The notes: generated by a model not told the origin, from the sequence alone. A DNA stretch of 64,000 bases from Impatiens glandulifera (GCF_907164915.1 NW_025919457.1:248001-312000); one strand, 5' to 3'. Positions 9,312-20,804 are shown, counted from the first letter of the stretch. Translations and numbers: made by a program.

Positions 9312-10890
9312 ATGATACTGAAGAAGTGGAAAGTTAATTATGCCCTTCAGGTGGTTGAAGATGACATACATAATGTGCCATCTTCTTATAGTGAAGTTGT
9401 TAATGGCGGTGATTTTGTGCAATGGATTGCTGCCATGTGTGAGAAAATAAAATCAGTTCACAAGAATAATATAAGAGAGTTGGTTACTTTACCTAAGAGG
9501 AGAAGATTCATTGGAAGCAAATGGATTGTTAAAAAGAAAGATGGAATCTCTAGTGATAAAGTGACCAGATATAAAGCACGACTAGTTGCAAAGGGGTTCA
9601 TTCAAAAGGAAGGCATAGACTACAACGAGATATTCTCACTTGTAGTCTGACACACTTCTATTAGGGTACTACTAGCTATAGAGGATCTGGAAATCGAGAA
9701 ATTAGACGTGAAGATGATTTTCTTACATGATGAGATTGAGGAGGATATATTAGTGAGGTAGCCTGAAGGGTTTCTTGGTCCTGGTAAGGAAACATATGTT
9801 TTAGTTTAAAGATGTCTTTGTATGGACTTAAACAATCTCCTCGATAGTGGTATAAGCGGTTTGACAATTTCATGATTGAACATTGTTACGATAGGAGTGC
9901 ATGTGATTGTTGTGTCTATCACAACAAAATTGATGATGATTCTTTAATTTATTTACTCTTGTATGTAGACGACATGTTAATCGCAACCAAGAAAATGTCA
10001 AAGATTCAAAAGTTGAAAAACCTTCTCAGTTCCGAGTTTGATATGAAAGATTTAGGTGGAGCACGAAAAATTTTGTGCATGAAAATAGTAAGAGATCGAG
10101 TTCAAAAGAAGCTATTGCTTTCGCATAAGAGTTATATTTTGAAAATATTGTCTCGTTTTGGGATGAGTACAACAAAGGCTCTAAATACTCTTACATCTAT
10201 TACTATTCATTTGTCTACGTTCGCACTCTAGTCTAAAGTTGAGAAGTTACACATTTCTCATGTACCGTATGCTAGTGTGGTGGATAGTTTAATGTATGTC
10301 ATGGTTTGCACTAGACTTGATATTACGTATTTAGTTAGTATTGTTAGCAGGTTTATGTCTCAACCTGGTAAGGAACACTGTCAAGCAGTAAAGCGAATAT
10401 TTCTCTATTTGATAGGCACATTAGATGTTGGTCTTATTTATGGGAGTAACAATCAGTGTCCCGTAACTAGTTATTCAAACTCAGATTATGCTACAAATAT
10501 CGATGGTAGAAGATCCATGACTGGTTATGTTTATACCCTTGGTGACTCTGTGATTAGTTGTAAAGAAACATTACCGTTAATTATGACGTTGTCCACTACC
10601 GAGTTTGAGTATATGACGCTAACGGAAGCAAACAATGAGGGTATATGGTTGAAATGATTAATTAGTGACCTTGGTATCCATCACGATCAGACAATTATTT
10701 GTTCTGATATTTTAAGTGCTAAATGTTTAGCCAAGTATCAAGTGCATCATGATAGAACCAAACATATTGATGTTTATTATCATTTTCTTCATACTAAGAA
10801 GAGAATCAAGTTGAAGAAGACCAACACTCATCATAATCTTGTTGACATGTTCACGAAGCCGGTCTCACTTAACAAATTCATATATTGTTT
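9312..10890 (+). pseudogene. Copia-1 reverse transcriptase and RNase H (degenerate)
   Basis: Reverse transcriptase motifs appear in order: FIGSKWIVKKKDG and RYKARLVAKGFIQKEGIDYN (9505-9640), CLYGLKQSPR (about 9810-9845) and YVDD at 9962-9973 in LLLYVDDMLIA. RNase H follows with LMYVMVCTRLDITY (about 10289-10330), a GSMTGY-like RSMTGYVYTLG (about 10510-10555), LSTTEFEYM (about 10588-10615) and HHDRTKHIDVYYHF (10745-10785), ending near MFTKPVSLNKF. In-frame stops occur near 9647, 9760, 9807, 9845 and 10230, so no polyprotein can be made. The end is interrupted by the LINE fragment at 10907. Confidence 0.85.
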
Positions 10891-10906
10891 TGGTAATGTT
10901 GATAGT

Positions 10907-11148
10907 TTTTTTTGGAAAAACGACTTAGCGTCATTTCATTAAAAATTCCCCAAAACGGGAAAAAAAACCATGAATTTAAGAGATCATTTTAGACAGGCCT
11001 AAAATGATTTTGAAGTCGTAACATTCTAAATAAAAGCTAAAAAGCTAAAAACGTAAATGAATTATCTGATTACAATGTTTTCAATTCTAGTGAGTTTAAA
11101 AAACGGTAAATTCCAGTTCATGCAGATATTCCAGTTCTGCTCCGTGCT
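10907..11148 (-). mobile_element. 5'-truncated LINE 3' end
   Basis: Read on the - strand, this is the last ~240 bp of the LINE also present at 31976-32640 and 32815-41915: the GGAATATCTG...ACTGGAATTTACC coding end, the 3' UTR with TTACGTTTTTAGC, and the tail ATGACGCTAAGTCG followed by a poly-A (poly-T on + at 10906-10914). It is flanked by an imperfect duplication of about 17 bp (TGGTAATGTTGATAGTT at 10891-10907 and TGGTAAATGTTGACAGTT at 11149-11166). It interrupts the 3' end of Copia-1. Confidence 0.85.
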
Positions 11149-11470
11149 TGGTAAATGTTGACAGTTGGAAGTAGCCTAATAAGGCTCATCTTGTTGGGTG
11201 ATACTCAGGCAAAGTTGTGATTTGTCTTTAGTAGAGGAATTAATATCAATCATTAAATGTTGGTGGTTTATATTAATTTCCGTTACATCACCATTATTCT
11301 ACGATTACACGCTTATTTAAATTAAATATTTATGTTTTTCCTGTAATTGACATATTAATAGTTATAGTTTTTTTATTAGTAATATATTTTTTATTTTGAT
11401 AATTGAATTATCTTTTATTTGTTTTTTCTTTTTCTATTATTTATCATTTTCTTTCATTCTGCACAACATT
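11149..11470. other. Copia-1 tail and AT-rich DNA
   Basis: The first ~100 bp probably continue the end of Copia-1. The rest is AT-rich with no coding signal I can support. Confidence 0.4.
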
Positions 11471-11740
11471 GTTCAATCAATCTAATAAATTCTATAAATT
11501 CCCTCATTCTAAAGGATCACACAAATTGGTGGACCTGATAGGAATAAACCTAAATGGTGTTGCTAATTCAGACGGATGACACTAAAATTCCTCAATCCAC
11601 TAAGAGTAAATATTTTTTAAAATTTTTTTTTTTTTAGTAAATCTGAATGACCCTAATCAATATCTTATCTAGAGTGATACAGATTTGTTATGAAGATGAG
11701 ATACCAAATTCATCAGCAATTCAATTAATATAACATTTTA
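11471..11740 (+). pseudogene. Degenerate fragment of an acyl-ACP thioesterase gene (exons 3-4)
   Basis: The segment matches intron 2 to exon 4 of the thioesterase genes at 15065-16056 and 46753-47725. Exon 3 is read as GACCTGATAGGAATAAACC and ends AATCCACTAAGAG, but about 22 bases that encode the GEALALSE block are deleted. Exon 4 begins after ATCTTATCTAG and keeps ATGAAGATGAGATA and AATTCATCAGCA. Its wording is closer to the - strand copy (ATGAAGATGAG) than to the + copy. Exons 1, 2 and 5 are not found nearby. It is a dead partial duplicate. Confidence 0.85.
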
Positions 11741-12339
11741 AGGAATTGAATAACGCTGACATCTAATAAAACGATATACCTGACGACCCAACCATAGAGG
11801 ATCAAATTGTTGATGCAGTTATTTTGGTACCTCCATATATGAATACCAAGATTCTAATTCTACTAATTGGGTTGATGAATTAACAGTGACAATAGAAGAT
11901 AATGTCACTCAACAATAACTTACCGATAACATTGACATTAATCTAACCTTGATGGGAAATGATAAGATATTTTATGTGAGATGACCCCAAAATTCAATTT
12001 GGAGAAAAAATGTTCAACAAATAAAAAATTGTCTATGAAACATAATAAATTTATAAAAAAAATCAATAGAACTTAATATAAAAAAAAGCAAGGAGTAGAG
12101 AAAAAATTAAAATTAAGTATGTTGATTGTTATGCACATGGAACAAGTTCAAGTTTTAAAATAATATGAGCATTTTAAGTATCTTGATTTAAAATTTTGAG
12201 ACAAATTTTGATTAAATATTGTCAATAAAATAAATAACTTGTATGATTTTTATTTAATTATTTTCCACTATAAATACATTTCGTTTTTGTGAAATATTGA
12301 GTTATTTGATATTTATTTAAGATAAATTATTAAAATGTA
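11741..12339. other. AT-rich intergenic stretch
   Basis: A short stretch near 11790-11940 can be read as DAVILVPPYMN and VDELTVTIEDNV with a frame change, which could be an eroded exon, but I do not recognise the protein. The rest is AT-rich without structure. Confidence 0.3.
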
Positions 12340-12460
12340 TCCCACCAGAGTGACCCGGTGAAAATAGTCGGTCTAAAGGATCAAACGTCACGAGTTGACA
12401 CGGTCGATTCCTATCAGAAATACTTTAAATGAAAATGAAGCTCTATGGATTGTCATGTTA
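12340..12460 (+). mobile_element. tRNA-derived SINE, family B
   Basis: The block AGAGTGACCCGGTGAAAATA, then GGATCAAACGTCACGAG, CGGTCGATTCCTATC and AATGAAGCTCTATGG aligns along its length with the - strand sequence at about 14060-14190. GTCGATTCC resembles a pol III B box, and a pyrimidine/A-rich tail follows. Two homologous copies with a B-box-like core suggest a SINE. Confidence 0.5.
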
Positions 12461-13139
12461 TTTTTTCTTAATTTAAAAAATAAATGATTAAAATGGTATT
12501 ATATATACATATATATTTTAAACAAAAGTATTTTGGTATTTAGTTTATTAAGTTTGATGATTAATTGACAACATTTTGAAATAAAATTATTATTTTTAGA
12601 ATAACTAGAAAAACATAATTATATATATAATATTTTTTGTTTTATTATTTTATCATTTCAAATATTAATTAATGAATAAAATTAGTAGCAGTCCTAATAA
12701 ATGTGGTGCCCTACACCAATAAAAAAAGATCCTATTTGTAATTCAAGTAGTTATATATATTTTATGTTTTCTTAAATAAATATAATCATTTTGTATTAAT
12801 TTAATAAAATAAAACATAATTTAGATGATTAAATGATATGTTAATGAATATAGTGGTTTAGAAATCAAATTTTGTTAGTGTTATTATTTTTTATTTTGTT
12901 GCCCTTCTAGTTGGCCACCTACAATCAACAAGGTAGGGTAAGAATGAGTGTTCTAATAGACCAGGAAAGGACCATTAATGATGTTTAATAACGGTTGATG
13001 ATTCTTAAGTATACTCTTATTAATGATGTTTAATAACATGTGATGATTCTTAAGTACTATACTCTTAATATTAATATTTATATGCTGATTTGTTAACGGA
13101 TATAAGTCACATCCAAATACTGATTTAAATGTCTTTGCA
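12461..13139. other. AT-rich stretch with no gene
   Basis: No coding signal. A roughly 50-bp unit TTAATGATGTTTAATAAC...TGATGATTCTTAAGTA occurs twice near 12970-13060. Confidence 0.5.
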
Positions 13140-14059
13140 TTTGGTTTGTTAACGTGGTTGTACAAACGGACCCAACTCCTTCTCTATAATTTAAAGACCT
13201 TGTTTGATCCTGGATTTTTTTTTTCATGAAACGAAAAACATGATTCTCATAAAATATAATCTTATTTCATATGAACTTAATTAATTGAAATTTGATAACA
13301 AAGTGGGTGGTCCATTTGGATAACTTATTGTATCATTTCTTCCTCGTTTTATTTTAATAAATACTACAATGGGTCTATTTAGATTACTAAAATTTGAATT
13401 GGTATTGACATTGATATTGAAATTTCAATTTCAATTCAACAAGAATTTGTATTAAATTACAATTAAATTTCTATGTGTGAAAAACTATAATTATATTTCA
13501 ATTTTATTTCTTAGGTTTAAAAAAGAATATAATAAAAATAATTTGAATATATATTATTTAAATTATTAAAATATTGGTTTATCACAATTTATTATTATAG
13601 CATAAGTATAAAAAAAATTTGTCTAAATTTCGATTCTCATTAAAAGAAAAAAAAAATATCGATTCAAAATATTAACTTTAGAATTTTAATAAAGTTATCC
13701 TTATTCATATATAATTAATTAATTATTTACTTATTATTTTTTATACACTATATTCAAAATGATTATCAATCCTATAATATTACACATTCAGTTAAAATTT
13801 GAACTTCAGACATTTTAACATATTATATATGTAATATTCATATCGATTTTACATATTAACATTCTTAAATTTAAAAATGTTTTGGATTCAACGTGTTATA
13901 TATAGTAAAATATAATATATTTGGTTTGAAAAATATAAAAAATAAATAAATATTGAAATTACAATTTCATTTTTAAAAAAGTAGAATTGAGAATTATAAA
14001 TTACATTTATTTGAATTTAATTGAAATTCTAATTCTAATTTAAATTCAAATTCTTAAAC

Positions 14060-14190
14060 TTAGATGGTATAAAAAACTTAAGAATATGCACAACCATGAC
14101 CATCGCTTTCATTCAAATTGTTTACGGTGAGAATTAAACCGTGACATTTTGGTCCTTTAAGTTGTATATTTTCATCGGGCCACTTTGTGA
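14060..14190 (-). mobile_element. tRNA-derived SINE, family B
   Basis: On the - strand this reads AAAGTGGCCCGATGAAAATA, GGACCAAAATGTCACGG, TTTAATTCTCACCG and AATGAAAGCGATGGTCATGG. It is homologous to the + strand block at 12340-12460. It is absent from the matching place in arm B, so it inserted after the duplication or was lost there. Confidence 0.5.
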
Positions 14191-14734
14191 GTTTATATTT
14201 AAATAATTAAAAATAATTAGTTCTCTTTTAAATAAATAATTTTGTAACTATATTTTTTTTTGTATTTTGTTTATTATTATTTTTTTAGATTAATTTTATA
14301 TATTTAATTATAATAATAATATATAATTATTATTATTTTAAGATAAATTCAAAGAATTTCAAATAAATTTTCAAATTTTAATTATTGAATGATTAATGTT
14401 AACTTGTGTACCGAAATTACAAGTAAGAGTTGTTCAAAATTTTGATATTTTATTATATATTAAAATATAAAAATAATATTTATAAATTAAAAAATAAATT
14501 ATATATATATAAATAAATAATAATTAATAAAATTATAAATAATGAAATACTCATTTTTTCATTTTTGTAATTAGATTCACACGCACACATACAATTATTT
14601 TTTCTAATATTTGATGTTCAAATCTAAATGTATTTATTTTCTTTCTCTAATCAAAGTTATATATTTTCTTCTTTTAACAACTTAAGGTAGTTATAAACTC
14701 TTTAAATTAACAATACCATAACAATACAGCAAAA

Positions 14735-14890
14735 GTGAAATAGATACGATACTTTATGCCTTCAAATTGAGGGACGATATATTATCGAAATTTTTATATA
14801 CCACAAATTTCGTTATAAAATGAATAAATATTTGTATTGTTATAGTTTAGGATACGAATACAAAAATATCGATCCACACTTCACTGTTCA
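14735..14890. mobile_element. MITE-like element shared by both duplication arms
   Basis: TATACCACAAATTTCGTTATA, TTGTTATAGTTTAGGATACG and CTTCACTGTTCACC recur in reverse complement at about 47955-48060 and in a third copy at 51005-51140 (GTGAACAG..., AACTATAACAAAATTTGTGG). I cannot fix its ends or a duplication, so its class is uncertain. Confidence 0.4.
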
Positions 14891-15064
14891 CCGCGTCCAC
14901 TTGATCATCATTAAAATAAAATGGCTATAAAATGACATGCAGTAGTATTCTTTGTACACACGAGTGAAGATTTATTTGTATAATTGAAACCACCGATAAA
15001 GAGAAAATTAGAGTTTGAAAGGAAACATCCAACAACCCACGGATCAAATTAAGGAAGAAGAATC

Positions 15065-16056
15065 ATGTCACAAAGTCTTCTCTTTGCTCTGCCGGCGACA
15101 GTTCCAAGTTCATCTTCCACGGCAAAGTGGTTGATCGGTGACCGCAGTTCTTTTGGAAATCCCAATCCGTCTTTACCTCCTCGCCACATCCCGCCGTTGC
15201 TATCCCGAAAAGTTCTCCGGCCCTTTCATCCTCAAGTTTTCTGTAGTAACAATCTAGCTTTAGAATTCAAGATTGGTCAAAGGTACTTGTACTTTCTTCC
15301 TAAATTAATTAGCTTTCATTTTTTTCTTCTGCAATTTACCTGAATGAAAGGGTTTTCAGTATGCGTGGGTTCCATGAAATTGAGCTACAAGTGCGAGACT
15401 ACGAACTCGATCAATTTGGTGTGGTAAACAATTCCGTGTATTCAAGTTATTGTCAACATGGTAAATATCATTGTTCAATCAATCCAATTAAATATTGCTG
15501 TGTTTTCATGTATATAATATAAATTCTCTGATATTCCCTACTTCTAAAGGACAACAAGAACTGATGGGACTGATAGGAATAAACGCAGTTGACGTTGTTA
15601 GTTCAGGCGAGGCCCTAGCCTTGTCTGAGATGACACTAAAATTCCTCAATCCACTAAGAGTAAGACCTACTGTATATGATTTTTTTTTTTTTTTTAATTT
15701 GAATAGTAATCTGAACGACTCTCAATCAATATGTTATCTAGAGTGGAGACAGGTTTGTTACTAAGGTGAGAATATCGAATTCATCAGCAGCCCGATTCTA
15801 CTTTGAATACTACATCTTCAAGTTGCCAGATTATGAGGTTTAATTTGTTCGATGCATGTTTGTTGATTAAAATCTTTTGTTCTGTAACATGAATGATCAT
15901 GCTTAATTTGTTTCTTTTCTTGTAAAACAAAAGCCTATTCTTGAAGCGAAATCGTCTGGAGTTTGGCTTGACAAGAACAATCGCCCTGTTCGAATACCAG
16001 CAGATTTGAAGGCCAAATTTGTCAAGTTTATTCGAGAAGAGGATAAATCCAACTAA
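15065..16056 (+). CDS. Plastid acyl-ACP thioesterase, hotdog fold (ALT/MKS2-like), gene 1
   Basis: Five exons (15065-15282, 15360-15460, 15550-15659, 15742-15837, 15934-16056) join in frame with GT/AG introns to 648 bp, or 215 aa. The serine- and proline-rich N-terminus ([18 protein letters not shown] to about residue 70) looks like a plastid transit peptide. The hotdog domain starts at [20 protein letters not shown] and runs through [75 protein letters not shown] and [10 protein letters not shown] to the stop. This is the family of Arabidopsis ALT1-4 and tomato methylketone synthase 2, which release medium-chain and 3-keto fatty acids from acyl carrier protein in plastids. The Asp of DQFGVV aligns with the catalytic Asp of 4-hydroxybenzoyl-CoA thioesterase. 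All key positions are kept, so it is probably functional; the exact substrate cannot be told. It is the intact member of the inverted pair. Confidence 0.93.
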
Positions 16057-16080
16057 ATCTATAAGGAGCAAGAGAAGGAT

Positions 16081-16505
16081 TTGCTATATATATATATTAA
16101 AATGATATGAATAAGTTTCGCTTTACGATATTTTAAAATATAAAAATCATTTATAATAAAATTATCATTGATATCTTTAACTAAATTTTGTTTAACAAAG
16201 TGTCAAACAATGAGAAAAAGAATAATTCTCGATTTTATTGCGAAATTTCGTCTTCAAATTTATCATTGTTGAAAATGTTTCGTTGAGTAACGGTAAAAAT
16301 ATGTAATATTAAAAAAAAAATCTAGTTAACATAAAATAAAATTTTGATCAACTATAAAAACCTTCAAGTTCTGCCTCACAATAATATCTTGATCTGTGAA
16401 AGTTTGATGATAAGATTTTGTTGCAAGCTTGTAAATATTATCAAATAATTGAATTAATTTTTTTTTCCAAAAATATAGTAAGAAAAAATGTTTAATTTAA
16501 TTTTT
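16081..16505. other. AT-rich downstream region of thioesterase gene 1
   Basis: Probable 3' untranslated and intergenic sequence. No further gene or repeat recognised. Confidence 0.5.
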
Positions 16506-17396
16506 GCAATTTTTTTTTTGAATAAAGTAGAGCTAACATGACACCCCATAGCTAGGGATGTCAACCGACACCCTACCCAATGGGTAGTTAAATACCCATC
16601 CTTGAACCCGATTTTTATTTCATTATCCGACCCAAATCTGACGGGTATCTCTATTTCTATCATCATCCTCGATTCATCGAGTACCCGATCCCCGACGGGT
16701 ACCCCATTACCCGATTAAAAATTATAAATATTAAATAAAAGAAACACAAATAATTATAAAATTAGTAATATAAAAATGTTAAAAATACAAATAAAAACAT
16801 TACCTACTTATATACTTTTTTTTATAGATCTTGAAAAAGATAAACTAAAGTTTAGAAAATTGAGATTGAAATTGAAAAATAAATAAATTAGAGATTGAAC
16901 ATGAAGAACATGAGAGAAGTATTTTTTTTTTAAAATAAAAATTGAAGTTGAAAGATTAATATAAAAAAATGTTCTTTTTGGTAATATAAGAAATTTAAAG
17001 TTGTAGTGTAGTATTTATGACGATGTGGATAAGATCAAATTAAATGATATATTTATGATATAATTGTAATGATGAAACATTTAAAAAGTCACACATTATA
17101 CTTTAATAAAAAAAATAATTTTAATATTAATATAATCGGGTATCGGGTTTGGGTTTCGCACACTCCCCATCCCCAACCGGGTATCTTCTCCCCCTTCCCA
17201 TGCCCAACCCCAAACCTGAACCCGATTTAAAATATATAAACCCGACTATCGTGTACCCAAGGATATCAGGCATACGGGTACCCATTGCCATTCCTACCCA
17301 CAGTTATGACCCCGCTTAAATTCAAAACGCTCTAGATGAAATCGAACCCGTAACTTTTTGGTTCTTAAGCGGACTCTTACCACTGAACTACCCTTG
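16506..17396 (-). mobile_element. tRNA-derived SINE (family A), split by a hAT MITE
   Basis: On the - strand from 17396: AAGGGTAGTTCAGTGGTAAG (A-box-like), GTCCGCTTAAGAACC, GTTACGGGTTCGATTTC (B-box-like), then GGGGTCATAACTGTGGG up to 17297. After the inserted element it continues at 16552 with GGGGTGTCATGTTAGCTC and a poly-A-like tail (T-rich on + near 16510). A second copy on the + strand at 48484-48620 has the same order without interruption, which fixes the SINE structure. Confidence 0.7.
16553..17296. mobile_element. hAT-type MITE inserted in the SINE
   Basis: The ends are TAGGGATGTCAACCGACACC and, inverted, TAGGAATGGCAATGGGTACC, the common plant hAT MITE terminus. Both sub-terminal zones are full of ACCCG/CGGGTA words (16560-16715 and 17140-17290); the centre is AT-rich. 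Flanks CCCATAGC (16545-16552) and CCCACAGT (17297-17304) fit an 8-bp duplication with two differences. There is no coding sequence. Confidence 0.75.
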
Positions 17397-18040
17397 ATGG
17401 GATAATTCAATTTTTACAATTAAAAACATTAAAGTGATAATAATGTTCAACTGAATTTGGCCAAGATGGAGTTAATAACATCAATAAAAATATTTTTATT
17501 TCATAAAAAAATCTCTCCACCCACCTTCTCGTGAAGTTTTGAAGACTAGTTTTTGATAGTAACACAAACGTAATAGTAATCAAAATTTCTTCAAATTTTT
17601 ATTGTTTTAATAATTAAAAAGAAATAGGTTTGTTGTCGCATAATCTTATGCATTTAATGCAAAATGAAAATAAATTTAAAACTTGTCATATTATTGTAAA
17701 TCCCCACAAATTCAGCATTGTCTCTTCCAATTAAAGATTGTAATAGATCATAAACTCTACTATTAAGTTATTTGACTATTTTATCGAATAATTATAGTGT
17801 AAAAATGAAAATGTAGAAAAAAGTCATAGTTTTAAAATACACATTCCTATCGGCGGTCTAATCGGTCTGACCGCGAAACGGTTGAATAATCCGTCCGATT
17901 TTTTACTTTAATACGGTTATATTTTGAACTTATCAAAATTCGGTCCTACAAGACGATTCGATCGAAAATTTACTGTTCGAAAGGTTACCTATTACAAAAT
18001 GTTATTCTCTAATCGAAAATTAAGATTAAATCTATTACAT
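17397..18040. other. Intergenic DNA with no gene
   Basis: Mostly AT-rich. A block at 17850-17900 with GGTCTAATCGGTCTGACCG looks like a piece of a dispersed repeat, but I cannot delimit it. Confidence 0.4.
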
Positions 18041-18174
18041 CTTCTCCTTCTCCTTCTCCTTCTCCTTCTCCTTCTCCTTCTCCTTCTCCTTCTCCTTCTC
18101 CTTCTCCTTCTCCTTCTCCTTCTCCTTCTCCTTCTCCTTCTCCTTCTCCTTCTCCTTCTCCTTCTCCTTCTCCT
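18041..18174. repeat. (CTTCTC)n hexanucleotide microsatellite
   Basis: About 22 near-perfect copies of CTTCTC. The long Leu and Arg runs in open frames here are artefacts of the repeat. A purine-rich AAAAGAAAAAG tract follows at 18228-18265. Confidence 0.95.
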
Positions 18175-18768
18175 AAACGAAATCAATAAGGTTTGTCCTC
18201 AACAAAATTTGAGCTTTTGAATTAAAAGTGAAAAAGAAAAAAGAAAAAAGAAAAGAAAAAGAAGAATACCAAATTTTCCTTGTTTGAATACATTTATTGT
18301 GGGGGAGAAAAATCAGGGTTGTAAGTTTCTGACTTCTCTCTCGGAGTCGAGAAAATTTTAATGTACTGTATGTGTTTCAGCTTGAGACCATTAGAGAAAA
18401 ATACCACTCAAACTATCTTCTCTATCTAATGACCCCCTTCAGATATGACATGTCAATCACTTTTAATCCTAACAGTTAAAATTATTTTTTTTCCTAAACA
18501 TGTATTTGATTTTTTTTACATGTTTAAGTAAAAAAAACTGGGTTGATTAAACATTTTATCCAATAGTTAAAATGTACAGATGAAAGCAGAAAAAAAAATG
18601 ATACTTACATTATAAATTTTTAAAGTTGTTATACATTCAATCAACATATAAAACAATTATAAACATCATATAAATAATTAAGTTAAATATTATATATATT
18701 AAATAATTAAGAAAAAAATATAAAGGATGAGGGGATTTTAAGACTTCTCTCCCTCCGAAATTAGAAGA

Positions 18769-18860
18769 TAGAGAATAGAGAATAGAGAATAGAGAATAGA
18801 GAATAGAGAATAGAGAATAGAGAATAGAGAATAGAGAATAGAGAATAGAGAATAGAGAAT
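18769..18860. repeat. (TAGAGAA)n heptanucleotide array
   Basis: About 13 tandem copies of TAGAGAA, essentially perfect, just upstream of the Copia-2 element. Confidence 0.93.
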
Positions 18861-18935
18861 TAGTTAATTAATGGAATAATAAGTTAATTAATGGGATAAT
18901 AATTATAGTATCAACTTGCACTAGAGAGGGAAGTA

Positions 18936-19787
18936 TGAAGAAATTGTGTCCTTTAATTTAATGTGCAATGACTAAACTTGGATAAGACAAATTAACAAAT
19001 CCGATTATTTTAGGAGTCGTAGTGCTTTGCTAGAAGCCAACTACGATTAATGGGGTTAAACCTATAACTATTATAATAATTATGTTGACCGACTAGATAA
19101 ACGAGAAAGATGGTTAATTATTAATACATATTAGATATTATTAATAATAAATATATATTATTTATTTGTGAAATAAAATAATATATAATTAATACCTATT
19201 AGATATTATTAATAATAAGAAATATTATTTATTTGTGAAATAAAATAATATATAATTAATCGTTAATTATGGAGTTAAGATTTTGAAATAAAATAATATA
19301 TAATTAATACATATTAGATATTATTAATAATAAGAAATATTATTTATTTGTGAAATAAAATAATATATAATTAATGGTTAATTATGGAATTTTATTTAAT
19401 ACAAAAGGATTCACTTATTTGCAAGAAAACACAAGTGAATAGAGAGAGAATTGTTCCTCTTTTAAAATGGCTTGTGCTATATTACGGTGAGAACTCCAAG
19501 AGGAAGAAATCATCTTTTAATCTAGCAATTGGATTGCTTCCCCTTTTTCTTTTTCGTCCTAGAAGTCGAAAGTAAAGAGATCTAGTCGGGCTCGTGTGGA
19601 CCAAGTAGAGGAGCAACACGTGGGGCTCTCGACTATTCATTACTACCAGATCTGATCCGGTTCACGCATCTAAGGTATATTTCTATAAACTATATATCAT
19701 GATTCTATCAATTATGAATGATCATATGATTAGATGTTTAGACTAGATCTATAAATTATTCCGCTGCGAACATCTAATTCACCTACA
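18936..19787 (+). repeat. 5' LTR of Copia-2
   Basis: 852 bp. It contains about three tandem units of 67-70 bp (TTAATACATATTAGATATTA ... GAAATAAAATAATATATAA) between about 19115 and 19390. It is shorter than the 3' LTR, which has extra bases near 25732 and 25824. Confidence 0.92.
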
Positions 19788-19788
19788 G

Positions 19789-19800
19789 TGGTATCAGAGC
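19789..19800 (+). promoter_or_regulatory. Primer binding site for initiator tRNA-Met
   Basis: TGGTATCAGAGC begins two bases after the 5' LTR end, the standard Copia primer site. Confidence 0.95.
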
Positions 19801-20804
19801 GCAAAGTTGCATATATTGAAAGGATTAATAAATTAACTGTTAATTTTGATGCGGATCTATATCGATGATATAATTTTACATAGATTAATATGTAAAACTA
19901 TATTTAAGAAAATAAAAGAAATATTTATTTTAATTGGATTATATAAATATTTGGATCAAATAAATATGATATATTTGTTTTCTAAAAGTTAGGAAATCCC
20001 ACTTATTAAAGATTAATATTTTTCTAGTATGACCCAGAAATACGATCTGAGCATCGTTATGTTTTCTTATAACACGATCTACGTATCGTTATGTATTTTG
20101 TAATTTATTTTGATAATTAGATTATTATAAATAATTATGTAATACAAATAAGAACCATGAAGTTCAAGGATGGAGATCCATGAAGGGTGCAAGCATGGAG
20201 ACCAAAGAAGTTTAGTTCTTTATATATTTTATTTGCATCTTAGGGGCCATACTAGGATCATAATTTTCATTGCATTGTTTTTATTTATAATAATTTTCAC
20301 TAATAAATAAAAGACAAGCAAAACTTAAGTTTCTAAAGAAAATTGGGGCAATGACTTTCTGTATCATGACCCATGAAGTTTATGGTTTTGGTTGGATAGG
20401 TTTCGCAAAAGCGAGGGTGTCTTTCCTCAACCTTAGGCTCCTGAGGATGAATCTATACGGGGATTCATAAACCTTGATACGGTTGTACCCAACAAGAGAC
20501 CAAAAGGCAAAGTTTTGGATCTTGAGGCATGGGGATGAATCTTACATTGGATGTGGATCATCAACCAAGAATTATAAGAAGTTATAATTAGTAATTGTTA
20601 CTTACCTTGAACACACAAGACCTAAGGCAGTGCAAAAGTACGTTGGGGATTGTCTGTAATGGGATCTTGGAATCATTTTATTCATAAGGGACTATAAAAA
20701 CTTGAATAAAATGTGCATTCACTTATTTTAAATTGTTCAATTATAAGTATTTTGCAAATTTCAAAACATAAACTGATTTGTATGTCATTTATATTCTGTA
20801 GAAT
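19801..20804 (+). other. Copia-2 untranslated leader
   Basis: About 1 kb between the primer site and the gag start. The stretch near 20340-20660 is less AT-rich but carries no coding signal I recognise. Confidence 0.6.

Larger units (their letters stand above)
1..11260 (+). mobile_element. Old Copia retrotransposon relic (Copia-1), interrupted by later insertions
   Basis: Fragments of one Copia polyprotein occur in the canonical Copia order on the + strand: gag (123-560), protease (about 590-721 and 1932-2150), GAG pre-integrase and integrase (2150-2252 then 8224-8940), reverse transcriptase with YVDD (9312-10000) and RNase H (10277-10890). Many stops and frameshifts show that it is dead. 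The pieces are separated by a solo LTR (722-1926), a hAT element (2261-8215) and a LINE fragment (10907-11148), each flanked by a target-site duplication, so the Copia sequence is the oldest layer. The 5' end lies outside the window. I cannot place the 3' LTR with confidence; a TGTTGG-type start near 11258 is only a guess. Confidence 0.85.
13140..16080 (+). repeat. Arm A of an inverted duplication carrying a thioesterase gene
   Basis: From TTGTTAACGTGGTTGTACAA (13147) to the end of the thioesterase gene, this segment matches the reverse complement of about 46740-49420. Blocks that match include ACCTTGTTTGATCCTGGATT (13198), the mobile-like block at 14735-14890, ATGGCTATAAAATGACATG (14921), AACATCCAACAACCCA (15024) and all five exons with their introns. 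The arms have diverged by indels and later insertions, so homology is patchy outside the gene. Confidence 0.8.

Noticed and set aside
11750..11980. Possible exon of an unknown protein after the thioesterase fragment
   Set aside because: Only short readable pieces with frame changes, and no family recognised.
17924..18220. Open frames with long poly-Leu and poly-Arg runs
   Set aside because: They lie on the (CTTCTC)n microsatellite and are translation artefacts of the repeat.
19384..19575. Small frame also present at 26134-26334 with basic residues
   Set aside because: It is in both LTRs of Copia-2, upstream of the primer site, with no domain; likely transcript leader.
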